Below the pieces are notes generated by a model. It had not been told where the DNA came from. It saw nothing but the letters and a program-made list of their open reading frames with translations, and searched no databases. Both the position numbers and the translations under genes were made by a program. A stretch of DNA of 64,000 nt from positions 256,237 to 320,236 of the forward strand of contig CAVSWD010000005.1 of NCBI GenBank assembly GCA_963731615.1, written 5' to 3'. Every line of letters starts with the position of its first letter. Positions within the stretch are counted from its first letter, which is position 1. This stretch comes from Gaiellasilicea sp963731615 (lineage in GTDB: Bacteria > Actinomycetota > Thermoleophilia > Gaiellales > Gaiellaceae). Below, piece by piece: positions 17,656 to 27,913 of the stretch.

Positions 17656-18434
17656 CCGAAGCGGCTGCAGTCACGATCGCGGGGGTCACGAAGACGTTCG
17701 GCAAGGGCGGCACGACCGCCTTGCAGGACATCGAGCTCGAGATCCAGCCCGGCGAGTTCGTCTCGCTGATCGGGCCGTCCGGCTGCGGCAAGTCGACGCT
17801 CCTGCGAACGATCGGGGATCTTGTCGAGCCGACGGCCGGCAGCGTGCTGGTCGGCGGCAAGTCCGCGCACCGGGCCCGGCTCGACCGCGACTACGGGATG
17901 GTGTTTCAGGAAGCGGTGCTCTACGACTGGCGCACCGTCGCGAAGAACATCGCGCTGCCGCTCGAGCTCGCCGGCTGGGAGCGCGCGCGCCGTGCCGAGC
18001 GGGTGAAGGAGATGGTCGACCTCGTCGAGCTGTCCGGCTTCGAGAGCCACTATCCCTGGCAGCTCTCGGGCGGGATGCAGATGCGGGTCGCGATCGCCCG
18101 CGCGCTCTCCTTCGACCCGAAGCTGCTGCTGATGGACGAGCCGTTCGGCGCGCTCGACGAGATGACGCGAGAGCGGCTGAATCTCGAGCTGCTGCGGATC
18201 TGGGAAGCGAGCGGCTCGACCGTCGTCTTCGTCACCCACTCGATCACCGAGGCCGTGTTCCTCTCGACACGCGTCGTCGTGATGAGCCCTCGACCCGGAC
18301 GGATCGCCGGCCTGGTCGAGATCGACCTCCCGCAGCCGCGCACGAACGACACACGCGAGGAGCCGCGCTTCTTCGAGCTTGCGACCGAGCTCCGCGAGCT
18401 GCTGCGCGGACGCGCCCCGGAGGAAGTGCACTGA
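17652..18434 (+). CDS. ABC transporter ATP-binding protein
   Basis: 260 residues. Walker A GPSGCGKST (residues 41-49), Q-loop region 'GMVFQEAVLYDWRTV', signature 'QLSGGMQMRVAIARAL' and Walker B 'LLLMDEPFGALD' followed by the H-loop 'FVTHSITEAVFLS'. Closest in style to the SsuB/TauB/NrtD nitrate-sulfonate-taurine group, which serves NMT1/THI5-type binding proteins. ATG 17652 overlaps the previous stop by four bases. Confidence 0.93.
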   Translation: MTEAAAVTIAGVTKTFGKGGTTALQDIELEIQPGEFVSLIGPSGCGKSTLLRTIGDLVEPTAGSVLVGGKSAHRARLDRDYGMVFQEAVLYDWRTVAKNIALPLELAGWERARRAERVKEMVDLVELSGFESHYPWQLSGGMQMRVAIARALSFDPKLLLMDEPFGALDEMTRERLNLELLRIWEASGSTVVFVTHSITEAVFLSTRVVVMSPRPGRIAGLVEIDLPQPRTNDTREEPRFFELATELRELLRGRAPEEVH

Positions 18435-18490
18435 GCACCGTCGTCGTCACCGAGCCCGGCCGGTCGCTGGCCCGCGGCGTCGGCCGAGGC

Positions 18491-19252
18491 GTGCGCGACT
18501 GGGTGCCGGCGCTCGTCGTCCTCGTCGCCGTCCTCGTCGGCTGGGAGCTAGCAATCGACGTCTTCGACATCCAGCGCTTCCTGCTCCCGAAGCCGAGCGC
18601 GATCGCGGCGCGGTTCTGGGACGAGCGCGAGACGCTCTGGGCCGCGGGCTGGTTCACCTTCCAGGAGGCCCTGTGGGGCTTCGCCGTCGGCTGCTCGGCG
18701 GGCATCCTCGCCGCCCTACTGCTCGCGCGCTTCCGTCCGCTCGGGGCGGCGCTGATGCCGTACTTCATCGCCGCGAATGCCGTCCCGATCATCGCCTTCG
18801 CGCCGATCGCGATCGCGTGGTTCGGGATCGACAAGGGATCGAAGATCGCGATTGCCGCCGTACTCTGTTTCTTCCCGGTGCTCGTGAACACGCTCAAAGG
18901 GCTGACCTCTGTGCGACCGTCCTCGATCGAGCTGATGCATTCCTACGCAGCCGGCGAGGTGCAGATCTTCCGCCGCGTGCGGATCCCGAACTCGCTGCCG
19001 TACGTGTTCGCCTCGCTGAAGGTGGCGAGCGTGCTCGCGATGATCGGGGCGATCGTGGGCGAGTACTTCGGCGGCTCGCTCACCTCGCTCGGAATCCAGA
19101 TCAAGAGCGCCGCGGCGCTCTTCAACTTCGAGACAGCCTGGGCGGCGATCGCCGTCGCCTGCATCCTCGGCATCTCGTTCTACCTCGCGATCTCGCTCGT
19201 CGAGCGGCTCGCGATGCGACGGTACCCCTCGGCACCAGAGGTACGGTCATGA
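18491..19252 (+). CDS. ABC transporter permease, second subunit
   Basis: About 253 residues with six membrane spans and the EAA loop 'IELMHSYAAGEVQIFRRVRIPNSLPYVFASLKV'. It is a diverged copy of the permease at 16765, so the transporter probably uses a permease heterodimer. GTG 18491 is the first ordinary start; the frame is open back to a CTG that overlaps the ATPase stop (18431), and a 20-residue longer protein starting there is possible given the tight spacing elsewhere in this operon. Confidence 0.88.
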   Translation: MRDWVPALVVLVAVLVGWELAIDVFDIQRFLLPKPSAIAARFWDERETLWAAGWFTFQEALWGFAVGCSAGILAALLLARFRPLGAALMPYFIAANAVPIIAFAPIAIAWFGIDKGSKIAIAAVLCFFPVLVNTLKGLTSVRPSSIELMHSYAAGEVQIFRRVRIPNSLPYVFASLKVASVLAMIGAIVGEYFGGSLTSLGIQIKSAAALFNFETAWAAIAVACILGISFYLAISLVERLAMRRYPSAPEVRS

Positions 19253-19283
19253 CCCGACCGGGTTCAACGACAAGGAGGGCTCG

Positions 19284-20411
19284 ATGAAGACACGCAGGAT
19301 GGCGATCCTCGGCGCAGCAGCCGTAGGGCTCGTCTCGCTCGCGGTGGCGGGTGGCGCCGCGGCACGTACCGACGTGGGGGCCGCCCCCGCGGGTGGTGCG
19401 ACGAAGGTGACGCTGCAGCTGAAGTGGGTGACGCAGGCACAGTTCGCCGGCTTCTACGCCGCCAAGGCGAAGGGCTACTACAGCGCGGCGGGCCTCGACG
19501 TGAACCTCAAGCCGGGCGGGCCGGACATCACGCCCGAGCAGGTCGTCGCGTCCGGCCAGGCAGAGTTCGGGATCGACTGGCTGCCGAGCCTCCTCTCCTC
19601 GCGCGACAAGGGCAGCGACCTGGTCAACATCGCGCAGGTGTACACGCGCTCCGGCATGACGCAGCTGACCTGGAAGGACTCGGGCATCGACACGATCGCG
19701 AAGATGCGCGGGAAGAAGGTCGGCAACTGGCTCTTCGGCAACGAGTTCGAGCTGTTCGCCGCGCTCGTCAAGAACGGGATGGACCCGACCAAGAACAAGG
19801 GCGTCACGATCGTCCAGCAGCCGTTCGACATGAACCTGTTCCTGCAGCGGAAGATCGACTCGGCCTCGGCGATGACCTACAACGAGCTCGCCCAGGTGCT
19901 GGAGAGCAAGAACCCGAAGACGGGCAAGCTCTACCAGCTGTCCGACCTGAACGTGATCAAGATGGAGGCGGTCGGGACGGGCATGCTCGAGGACGGCGTC
20001 TTCGTCCGCGGGGACTGGATCAAGTCGGCCGCGAACCAGGCGACGGCGCGGAAGTTCCTCGAGGCGTCGTTCAAGGGCTGGCTCTGGTGCCGTGACCACC
20101 TCGCCGACTGCACGCGGATCGTGCTCAAGAACTCGCCGATCCTCGGCAAGGGCCATCAGACGTGGCAGATGAACGAGGTCAACGCCTTGATCTGGCCGGC
20201 GCCGCAGGGCATCGGCGTCATGAACCAGAAGGCGTTCACCAGGACCGCATCGATCTCGCGGCAGTTCGGCGTGATCAAGAAGCTGCCGAGCGGCGCCTTC
20301 CGCGCCGACCTCGCCAAGGCGGCCGTTGCGGCGCTGAAGAAGCAGGGCCTCGACGTGAACGGGGCCAAGTGGAAGAAGGCGACCGTCAAGGTCACCGCAG
20401 GCGGAAAGTAA
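19284..20411 (+). CDS. NMT1/THI5-type ABC transporter substrate-binding protein
   Basis: 375 residues with a Sec signal peptide (MKTRRMAILGAAAVGLVSLA, cleavage near GAAA). The mature protein opens with 'KVTLQLKWVTQAQFAGFYAAKAKGYY', the mark of the NMT1/THI5-like group that binds pyrimidine-like and related N-heterocycles, followed by 'GLDVNLKPGGPDITPEQVVASGQAEFGIDW'. No lipobox is seen, unusual for an actinobacterial binding protein, so it may be held by other means. A strong AAGGAGGG site precedes ATG 19284. Its place between the permeases and dihydropyrimidinase supports uptake of a pyrimidine, hydantoin or similar ring. Confidence 0.9.
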   Translation: MKTRRMAILGAAAVGLVSLAVAGGAAARTDVGAAPAGGATKVTLQLKWVTQAQFAGFYAAKAKGYYSAAGLDVNLKPGGPDITPEQVVASGQAEFGIDWLPSLLSSRDKGSDLVNIAQVYTRSGMTQLTWKDSGIDTIAKMRGKKVGNWLFGNEFELFAALVKNGMDPTKNKGVTIVQQPFDMNLFLQRKIDSASAMTYNELAQVLESKNPKTGKLYQLSDLNVIKMEAVGTGMLEDGVFVRGDWIKSAANQATARKFLEASFKGWLWCRDHLADCTRIVLKNSPILGKGHQTWQMNEVNALIWPAPQGIGVMNQKAFTRTASISRQFGVIKKLPSGAFRADLAKAAVAALKKQGLDVNGAKWKKATVKVTAGGK

Positions 20412-20439
20412 GCCCGACGAACCGAGAAGGGAGATCCGC

Positions 20440-21867
20440 ATGTCCGTTCTGATCAAGGGAGGCCGGGTACTGACGGCCGCAGACGACTACGTCGCCGACA
20501 TCTTCATCGAGGACGAGCGGATCTCCCTGATCGGGACGAATTTAGGGAGCTCAGGGCTCGACGTCGCGGCAGACACCGTGATCGACGCGTCCGGCAAGTA
20601 CGTCCTGCCGGGCGCGGTCGATCCGCACACCCATCTCGACATGCCGTTCGGCGGCACGACGACGATCGACGACGTCGAGTCGGGCCAGCGGGCGGCGGCG
20701 CGCGGCGGCACGACCACGCACGTCGACTTCTGCATCCAGGCGCCCGGCACGAGCTTCGGCGACGCGCTCGCCGACTGGAAGTCGAAGGCCGAAGGCAAGC
20801 AGCTGATCGACATGGGCTACCACATCGCCGTCACCGACCTGAAGGACGGGGGCTCGCTCGAGGAGCTCGCCTCGCTGCCGGACCAGGGGATTACCTCCTA
20901 CAAGCTCTTCATGGCCTACAAGGGCGCGCTGATGGTCGACGACGAAACGCTCTTCAAGACGATGGAGGTCGCCGCCGAGACGGGCGCGCTCGTGATGGTG
21001 CACGCCGAGAACGGCGACGCGATCGACGTGCTCGTGAAGAGGGCGCTCGCGGAGGGGAAGACCGAGCCGAAGTATCACGCGCTCACCCGGCCGCCCGAGA
21101 CCGAGGGCGAGGCGACGAACCGCGCGATCCAGCTCGCCCGCGTCGCCGGCTGCGCGCTCTACGTCGTCCACGTTTCGTGCCTGGAGTCGGTCGAGCCGAT
21201 TCAGCTCGCCCGCGAAAAGGGCTGGGACGTCTGGGGCGAGACCTGCACGCAGTACTTCTTCATCGACTACACGCATCTCGAAAAGCCTGACTTCGAGGGC
21301 GCGAAGTACGTCTACACGCCGCCGCCGCGCGACAAGGCGAACCAGGACGTGCTCTGGGACGCGGTTCGCCGGGACACGCTCAGCGCGATCTCGACCGACC
21401 ACTGCGCCTTCTCATGGGGCGAGCAGAAGGCGCTCGGCCGCGACGACTTCTCGAAGATCCCGAACGGCGGCCCCGGCCTCGAGAACCGGCTGCACATGAT
21501 CCACAACTTCGGCGCGCGCGAAGGCCGGATCAGCCTGAACCGGATGGTCGAGCTGCTCTGCACGAACCCTGCGAAGCTGTTCGGCCTCTACCCGAGGAAG
21601 GGGACGATCGCCGTCGGCTCCGACGCCGACCTCGTCGTCTTCGACCCCGAGAAGAAGCACCTGATCACCGCCGCGAGCCAGCAGTCGAGGACCGACTACA
21701 ACCTCTACGAGGGCACCGAGGTCACGGGCGACGTCGAGACGGTGCTGGTGCGCGGACACGTGATCGTGGACGGCGGCGAGGTCGTCGGCAAGCCGGGGGT
21801 CGGGCGGTTCGTGGCCCGCGCGAAGTTCGGCGAGCAGCTGCACGCGAAGGCGGCGATGGCGACGTAA
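20440..21867 (+). CDS. hydA: Dihydropyrimidinase / D-hydantoinase
   Basis: 475 residues, full length. Opens the ring of 5,6-dihydropyrimidines (or hydantoins) to N-carbamoyl-beta-amino (or alpha-amino) acids. The binuclear metal site is intact: DPHTH (H63, H65), carboxylated lysine K155 in SYKLFMAYKG, H188 in MVHAENGD, H244 in VVHVSC and the Asp of STDHC. 'GRISLNRMVELLCTNPAKLFGL' and 'GTIAVGSDADLVVFDP' are the usual C-terminal blocks. AAGGGAG ribosome site before ATG 20440. It follows the binding-protein gene by 28 bp, so it is probably in the transporter operon. Confidence 0.93.
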   Translation: MSVLIKGGRVLTAADDYVADIFIEDERISLIGTNLGSSGLDVAADTVIDASGKYVLPGAVDPHTHLDMPFGGTTTIDDVESGQRAAARGGTTTHVDFCIQAPGTSFGDALADWKSKAEGKQLIDMGYHIAVTDLKDGGSLEELASLPDQGITSYKLFMAYKGALMVDDETLFKTMEVAAETGALVMVHAENGDAIDVLVKRALAEGKTEPKYHALTRPPETEGEATNRAIQLARVAGCALYVVHVSCLESVEPIQLAREKGWDVWGETCTQYFFIDYTHLEKPDFEGAKYVYTPPPRDKANQDVLWDAVRRDTLSAISTDHCAFSWGEQKALGRDDFSKIPNGGPGLENRLHMIHNFGAREGRISLNRMVELLCTNPAKLFGLYPRKGTIAVGSDADLVVFDPEKKHLITAASQQSRTDYNLYEGTEVTGDVETVLVRGHVIVDGGEVVGKPGVGRFVARAKFGEQLHAKAAMAT

Positions 21868-21909
21868 CGAAGCTCGGCTCCTCGCCGGAGCGGCACGTAG
21901 GCTGCCGCA

Positions 21910-23331
21910 GTGCAACGACGCGTCCGCCTCACGCGTGCCGACGATCATGACATCGCGGCGGCCTTCGCCGAGCTGCGCGAGAACCTGGACGTCGAGCTCG
22001 GCTTCCCGGACGAGGTGAGCGAGGAGGCCGAGCGGTCGGTCCGCTCGCCGCGGCTCCCCGACGCCGACGAGACGGCGATTCCGTTCGTGACGATCGACCC
22101 GCCCGAGTCGATGGATCTCGACCAGGCGCTGCACATCGAACGGGCCGGCAGCGGCTACCGCGTCCGCTACGCGATCGCCGACGTCGCGGCCTTCGTTACC
22201 CCGGACGGCGCGATGGACCAAGAGGCGCACCGGCGCGGTCAGACGCTCTACGCGCCCGACGAGAACGCACGGCTCTATCCGCCGCAGCTCTCCGAGGGCG
22301 CCGGCAGCCTCCTTCCGGGTGAGCCGCGCCCGGCGCTCCTCTGGACGATCGACGTCGACGAGAGCGGCGAGGGCGTCAAGGTCGAGGTCCGGCGGGCGCT
22401 CGTCCGCAGCCGCGAGAAGCTCGACTATGCCGGTGTCCAGCGCTCGCTCGACAACGGGGGCGCGTCCGAGTCGCTGCAATTGCTCCGCGAGGTCGGGCTC
22501 CTGCGCCAGGAGCGCGAGGAGCGGCGAGGCGGGATCCAGCTCCCGATCCCCGAGCAGGAGGTCGACGACGGGCCGGACGGCTTCACGCTGGCGTTCCGGG
22601 CACCGCTGCCGGTGGAGGGCTGGAACGCGCAAATCTCGCTGATGACGGGACAGGCCGCGGCAGAGCTGATGCTCGAAGCGCACGTCGGGCTCCTGCGCAC
22701 GCTGCCCGAGGCCGACAAGGGCGCGGTCGACCGGCTGCGGCGAACGGCGAAGGCGCTCGAGATCGACTGGCCGCGCGACGTCGAGTACGCAGCGTTGATC
22801 CGGACGCTCGACCCGGAGCGGCCCGAGCACGCGGCTTTCCTCGCAGAGTCGACCGTCCTGCTCCGCGGCTCCGGCTACGCGGCCTTCGACGGCGAGGTGC
22901 CCAACCGGCCGGCGCACGCAGGTGTCGGCGCACCGTACGCCCACACGACGGCGCCGCTACGCCGCCTCGTCGACCGTTACGTCGGCGAGATCTGTGTGGC
23001 CGTCTCCGCCGGCGCGGCCGTGCCGCAATGGGTGCACGCGGCGCTCCCGGGTCTCCCCGAGACGATGGAGCGCTCGAACCGCCGCGCGCAGCAGTATGAG
23101 GCCGGGATCCTTTCGACGGTCGAGGCTGCAGTGCTCGCACCGCGGGTCGGAGAAACGTTCGAGGCAGTCGTCGTCGAGGTCGACGAACACGACGGCGGCG
23201 GCACGATCCAGCTGGCCGAGCCGGCCGTAACGGCGCACGCCACCGGCGAGCTGCCGCTCGGCGAGCGCGTCACCGTCCGGCTCGAGCTTGCCGACGTCGC
23301 GAAGCGGCAGGTGCGCTTCACTCTCGCCTGA
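21910..23331 (+). CDS. RNB-domain (RNase II/R-type) protein
   Basis: 473 residues consisting almost wholly of an RNB exonuclease domain, without the N-terminal cold-shock domains of RNase II/R; a short C-terminal strand-rich segment (residues about 410-473) could be a reduced S1-like domain. The metal motif reads TIDPPESMDLDQA (D63, D69, D71); the fourth aspartate of classical RNase II is glutamine here (Q72). 'IADVAAFVTPDGAMDQEAHRRGQTLYAP' and 'YAHTTAPLRRLVDRYV' are clear family blocks. GTG start at 21910, 42 bp after hydA. No evident link to ureide breakdown. Confidence 0.85.
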   Translation: MQRRVRLTRADDHDIAAAFAELRENLDVELGFPDEVSEEAERSVRSPRLPDADETAIPFVTIDPPESMDLDQALHIERAGSGYRVRYAIADVAAFVTPDGAMDQEAHRRGQTLYAPDENARLYPPQLSEGAGSLLPGEPRPALLWTIDVDESGEGVKVEVRRALVRSREKLDYAGVQRSLDNGGASESLQLLREVGLLRQEREERRGGIQLPIPEQEVDDGPDGFTLAFRAPLPVEGWNAQISLMTGQAAAELMLEAHVGLLRTLPEADKGAVDRLRRTAKALEIDWPRDVEYAALIRTLDPERPEHAAFLAESTVLLRGSGYAAFDGEVPNRPAHAGVGAPYAHTTAPLRRLVDRYVGEICVAVSAGAAVPQWVHAALPGLPETMERSNRRAQQYEAGILSTVEAAVLAPRVGETFEAVVVEVDEHDGGGTIQLAEPAVTAHATGELPLGERVTVRLELADVAKRQVRFTLA

Positions 23332-23859
23332 TCAGCAGCGTGCGCCGAGCGAGATCGTGCGGCGGTACGTACGGCCGCGATCGACGCGCACGTCGAGCGC
23401 GTAGCAGCCACGCTTCGCGAACGAGAACCCACCTGGAAAGACGGTCACCCGCTTCAGCCGGCCGTTGCCGCCGAACATGACAGTTCCCGGCGCGCAGGGC
23501 TCGAATCGGATGGTTGGCGTGAGCTCGTTCGTCCGAGCGTAGTCGAGCGCGAGCGACGGCCGGCTCGACGGAGACACACTCATCGTCACCGGCGGACCCC
23601 AGAGCACCTTGGCTGCCACCTTGCGCTCGAAGCGACCATCCGGGCCGCGATCGAGCCGCGTCGCAGATGCCGCCGGCGCGAGGCCAGCCAACGAGACCGG
23701 TCCGATGACGCTGTCGCCGGGCTGGGCGAAGCGGATCGCGGAGCCGTCGCTCGGGTCACCCCGCGTCGCGCAGTCCCGGGTGGGGGATACCTCGTCGGCC
23801 GACGCCGCGCCGGCGGCGAGTGCGAGCGCCAAGACGAGGAGGGCGAGAAGCGATCGCAT
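23332..23859 (-). CDS. Secreted protein of unknown function
   Basis: 175 residues. Signal peptide at 1-20 (MRSLLALLVLALALAAGAAS, cleavage near ASADE). The mature part has four cysteines: an early one in 'TRDCATRG', one in 'FEPCAPG', one in 'KRGCYALDV' and the last residue (LGARC), likely forming two disulfides. Strands such as 'GGFSFAKRGCYALDVRVD' suggest a compact beta-sandwich. Stop codon abuts the RNB gene's stop (convergent). I do not recognise a family. Confidence 0.65.
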   Translation of the reverse strand: MRSLLALLVLALALAAGAASADEVSPTRDCATRGDPSDGSAIRFAQPGDSVIGPVSLAGLAPAASATRLDRGPDGRFERKVAAKVLWGPPVTMSVSPSSRPSLALDYARTNELTPTIRFEPCAPGTVMFGGNGRLKRVTVFPGGFSFAKRGCYALDVRVDRGRTYRRTISLGARC

Positions 23860-23893
23860 CGCTTGTTCTACACCCCGCCTGCCCATCCGGTTC

Positions 23894-25423
<1,530 letters not shown>

Positions 25424-25497
25424 CTCGGCCTCCTAGGTGATCCTCGAAGCGTAGCGCGGCACGCGCTCCAACAAACTCAGCGCGGTAGGATCGGGCG

Positions 25498-26850
25498 ATG
25501 GCCACGATCGAGACGAATCCTCAGCTCGGGGCGCAGGTCAAGGCCGACGCCAAAGAATTCGTCCTGCATTCCTGGTCGGTGCAGAACGCGATCGATCCGA
25601 TTCCTGTCGCGGGCGCCGAGGGCCGCTACTTCTGGGATTACGACGGCAAGCGGTACCTCGATTTCGCCTCGCAACTCGTCAACGTCTCGATCGGCCACGG
25701 GCATCCGAAGGTGATCGCCGCGATCAAGGAGCAGGCGGAGAAGCTCTGCACGATCGGGCCGCCGATGGCAACCGAACCGCGCTCGACGCTGGCGCGGATG
25801 CTCGCCGAGATCACGCCCGGGAACCTGAAGATGTCCTTCTTCACGAACGGCGGCGCCGAGGCGAACGAGAACGCGATCAAGGTCGCCCGCTGGGTCACCG
25901 GCCGCCACAAGGTGATCGCGCGCTACCGCAGCTACCACGGCGCGACCGGAGGTGCGATCACGCTCACCGGCGACCCGCGCCGCTGGCATGCGGAGCCCGG
26001 GCTTCCAGGCGTCGTGCGGATGCTCGATCCCTACACCTACCGCTGCCCGGCCGGCCATCCCGATCCGTGCCCGGTCTGCTCGGGCGCGCCGCATCTGGAG
26101 GAGCTCCTTTCCTACGAGGGCGCGCACACCGTCGCCGCGGTCATCCTCGAGACCGTCGTCGGCACGAACGGGATCATCGTCCCGCCCGACGGCTACCTGC
26201 AGTCGATCCGCGAAACCTGCGACCGGCACGGGATCCTGCTCATCCTCGACGAGGTGATGGCGGGCTTCGGCCGCACCGGCAAGTGGTTCGCCTGCGACAA
26301 CTGGGACGTCGTCCCGGACATCCTCACGGTCGCGAAAGGGATCAACTCGGGCTACGTGCCGCTCGGCGCGATGATCGTCTCCGAGCCGATCGCGGACCAG
26401 CTGCGCGACCGCTTCCTCGCGGGCGGCCTGACCTACTCCGGCCATCCGCTCGCGTGCGCGTCAGGGGTCGCGTCGATCGAAGCGTTCCAGGAGGAGGGGA
26501 TCGTCGAGAATGCCGCCGAGCAGGGTGCCTACCTCGCCGAGGCGCTCCCGGCACTCGCCGCCAAGCACCCGTCGATCGGCGACGTGCGCGGCCTGGGGCT
26601 CTTCTGGGGCCTCGAGCTGGTCAAGAACCGCGAGACGAGGGAGATGCTCGTACCGTTCAACGCCGGCGGCGAGGCGGCCGCACCGGTCGCTCGACTGCAG
26701 AAAGCGGCGCTCGAATCGGGGCTCTACCTGATGGCCCACTGGAACGTCGTCATGATCTGCCCGCCGCTGACGATCACACGCGAAGAGCTCGACGAGGGCC
26801 TGGCGGCACTCGACGACGCACTCGCGATCGCCGACGAGTACGTCGCCTAG
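25498..26850 (+). CDS. Class III aminotransferase (omega-amino acid / beta-alanine type)
   Basis: 450 residues. PLP-dependent; transfers the amino group of an omega- or beta-amino acid to pyruvate or 2-oxoglutarate. Seen: 'FFTNGGAEANENAIKVAR', 'SYHGATGGAITLTGD', 'LILDEVMAGFGRTGKWF' (D251) and the Schiff-base lysine K280 in 'ILTVAKGINSG'. An insertion with three cysteines (C183, C191, C194, 'YRCPAGHPDPCPVCSG') is like that in taurine/aspartate-family members. Divergent partner of mmsA, which suggests beta-alanine or a 2-methyl-beta-alanine (from thymine) as substrate. Last four bases overlap the convergent MarR gene. Confidence 0.88.
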   Translation: MATIETNPQLGAQVKADAKEFVLHSWSVQNAIDPIPVAGAEGRYFWDYDGKRYLDFASQLVNVSIGHGHPKVIAAIKEQAEKLCTIGPPMATEPRSTLARMLAEITPGNLKMSFFTNGGAEANENAIKVARWVTGRHKVIARYRSYHGATGGAITLTGDPRRWHAEPGLPGVVRMLDPYTYRCPAGHPDPCPVCSGAPHLEELLSYEGAHTVAAVILETVVGTNGIIVPPDGYLQSIRETCDRHGILLILDEVMAGFGRTGKWFACDNWDVVPDILTVAKGINSGYVPLGAMIVSEPIADQLRDRFLAGGLTYSGHPLACASGVASIEAFQEEGIVENAAEQGAYLAEALPALAAKHPSIGDVRGLGLFWGLELVKNRETREMLVPFNAGGEAAAPVARLQKAALESGLYLMAHWNVVMICPPLTITREELDEGLAALDDALAIADEYVA

Positions 26851-27317
26851 CCCACGCAGGAGCCGGCGCCGACGCCGGGCAGCCTGCCGAGCAATTCCGA
26901 GAGCTGCGCCACTTCGTCCTCGCTGAGCGTCTCGCGCAGAAGCGACTGCAGCCGCTTCGTATGACTAGCGCCAACGCAGCCGACCGTCTCGATGCCGTCC
27001 TGCGTCAACCGCGCCCAGGTGACGCGGCCATCGTCGTCGCAACGCACGTTCTCGACGAGGCCGGCCTCCTGCAGTCCCTCCAGCAGCCGGGTCACGCCCG
27101 ATGGCGTCAGCATCAGAAGCTCGACGAGGTCGATCCTGCGCAGGCGGTTGTCGTCGGCCTTGGAGAGGTGCAGGAGCGCCTCGAAGTCGTTGAAGGTGAG
27201 ACCGCGCGGCGTCAGGACCTCCGACTCGAGCTCGCGCCGCAGGACCGTTTGCGCCCGCATCAGGCGGGCAAAAGCGACGAGCTCAACTGCTTGCGGACTC
27301 AATACTTGACTACTCAA
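26847..27317 (-). CDS. MarR-family transcriptional regulator
   Basis: 156 residues. Winged-helix core: 'LTFNDFEALLHLSKADDNRLRRIDLVELLMLTPSGVTRLLEGLQEAGLVENV' (helices 2-4, residues about 40-92) and wing 'CDDDGRVTWARLTQDG'. Cysteines at positions 93, 113 and 154 could allow redox sensing, which is inference. TTG start (27315-27317) with GAGGAAGAAG upstream. Divergent from the YceI/flavin-reductase operon; TTGAGTA-like half-sites lie in and beside the gap, so it probably controls both itself and that operon. Confidence 0.88.
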   Translation of the reverse strand: MSSQVLSPQAVELVAFARLMRAQTVLRRELESEVLTPRGLTFNDFEALLHLSKADDNRLRRIDLVELLMLTPSGVTRLLEGLQEAGLVENVRCDDDGRVTWARLTQDGIETVGCVGASHTKRLQSLLRETLSEDEVAQLSELLGRLPGVGAGSCVG

Positions 27318-27334
27318 TCTTCTTCCTCTATATT
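27306..27334 (+). promoter_or_regulatory. Sigma-70-type promoter and likely MarR operator for the yceI operon
   Basis: TTGACT (27306-27311), a 17-base spacer and TATATT (27329-27334) lie 42 bp before the YceI start, in an AT-rich pocket. The half-site TACTCAA occurs at 27311-27317 (inside the spacer) and again at 27342-27348, and ACTTGAC just left of the first; they overlap the MarR start codon on the other strand. Binding there would block both directions. Confidence 0.65.
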
Positions 27335-27376
27335 AATTGCGTACTCAAGAATATACCACGAGGGAAGGAAACAGCA

Positions 27377-27910
27377 ATGAGCACGACCGAGCAGAGCACC
27401 GCGATCCCGACCGGGACGTGGGCCGTCGACCCGGTGCACTCGAGCATCGGCTTCGCCGTCAAGCACAGCGGCGTCATGACGTTCAAGGGTGGCTTCGACG
27501 ACTTCGACGCAAAGCTGGTCGACGGCCGCCTCGAGGGGACGGTCAAGGTCGCGAGCGTTCATGTCGACGACCCGAACCTCACCGGCCACCTGCAGACGCC
27601 GGATTTCTTCGACGCCGAGCAGTATCCCGAGCTTCGCTTCGCGTCGAAGGCACTTCAGCACGACGGTGACACGGTCTCGATCGAGGGCGACCTGACCCTC
27701 CGCGGCGTCACACTGCCCGTCGAGATCACCGGCACCAGCTTCGGCCCGGTCACGGACGGCTATGGCAACGAGCGGCTCGGTTTCGACCTCGAGGCAACGA
27801 TCAACCGGCGCGACTTCGGGATCGACTGGAGCGCCGACCTGCCGAGCGGTGACCAGATGCTCGCCGACGACGTCACGATCACGGCCAACCTCGCGCTGGT
27901 GCAGGCGTAG
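27377..27910 (+). CDS. YceI-family lipid-binding protein (cytoplasmic type)
   Basis: 177 residues of YceI lipocalin-like barrel: 'TGTWAVDPVHSSIGFAVKHSGVMTFKGGFDDFDAKL', 'LTGHLQTPDFFDAEQYPELRFAS', 'LTLRGVTLPVEITG' and 'FDLEATINRRDFGIDWS' are the conserved blocks. The fold binds isoprenoid or amide lipids. No signal peptide, so it is cytoplasmic. ATG 27377 with AGGGAAGGAA upstream. The flavin reductase starts 4 bp after its stop. Confidence 0.92.
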   Translation: MSTTEQSTAIPTGTWAVDPVHSSIGFAVKHSGVMTFKGGFDDFDAKLVDGRLEGTVKVASVHVDDPNLTGHLQTPDFFDAEQYPELRFASKALQHDGDTVSIEGDLTLRGVTLPVEITGTSFGPVTDGYGNERLGFDLEATINRRDFGIDWSADLPSGDQMLADDVTITANLALVQA

Positions 27911-27913
27911 TCG

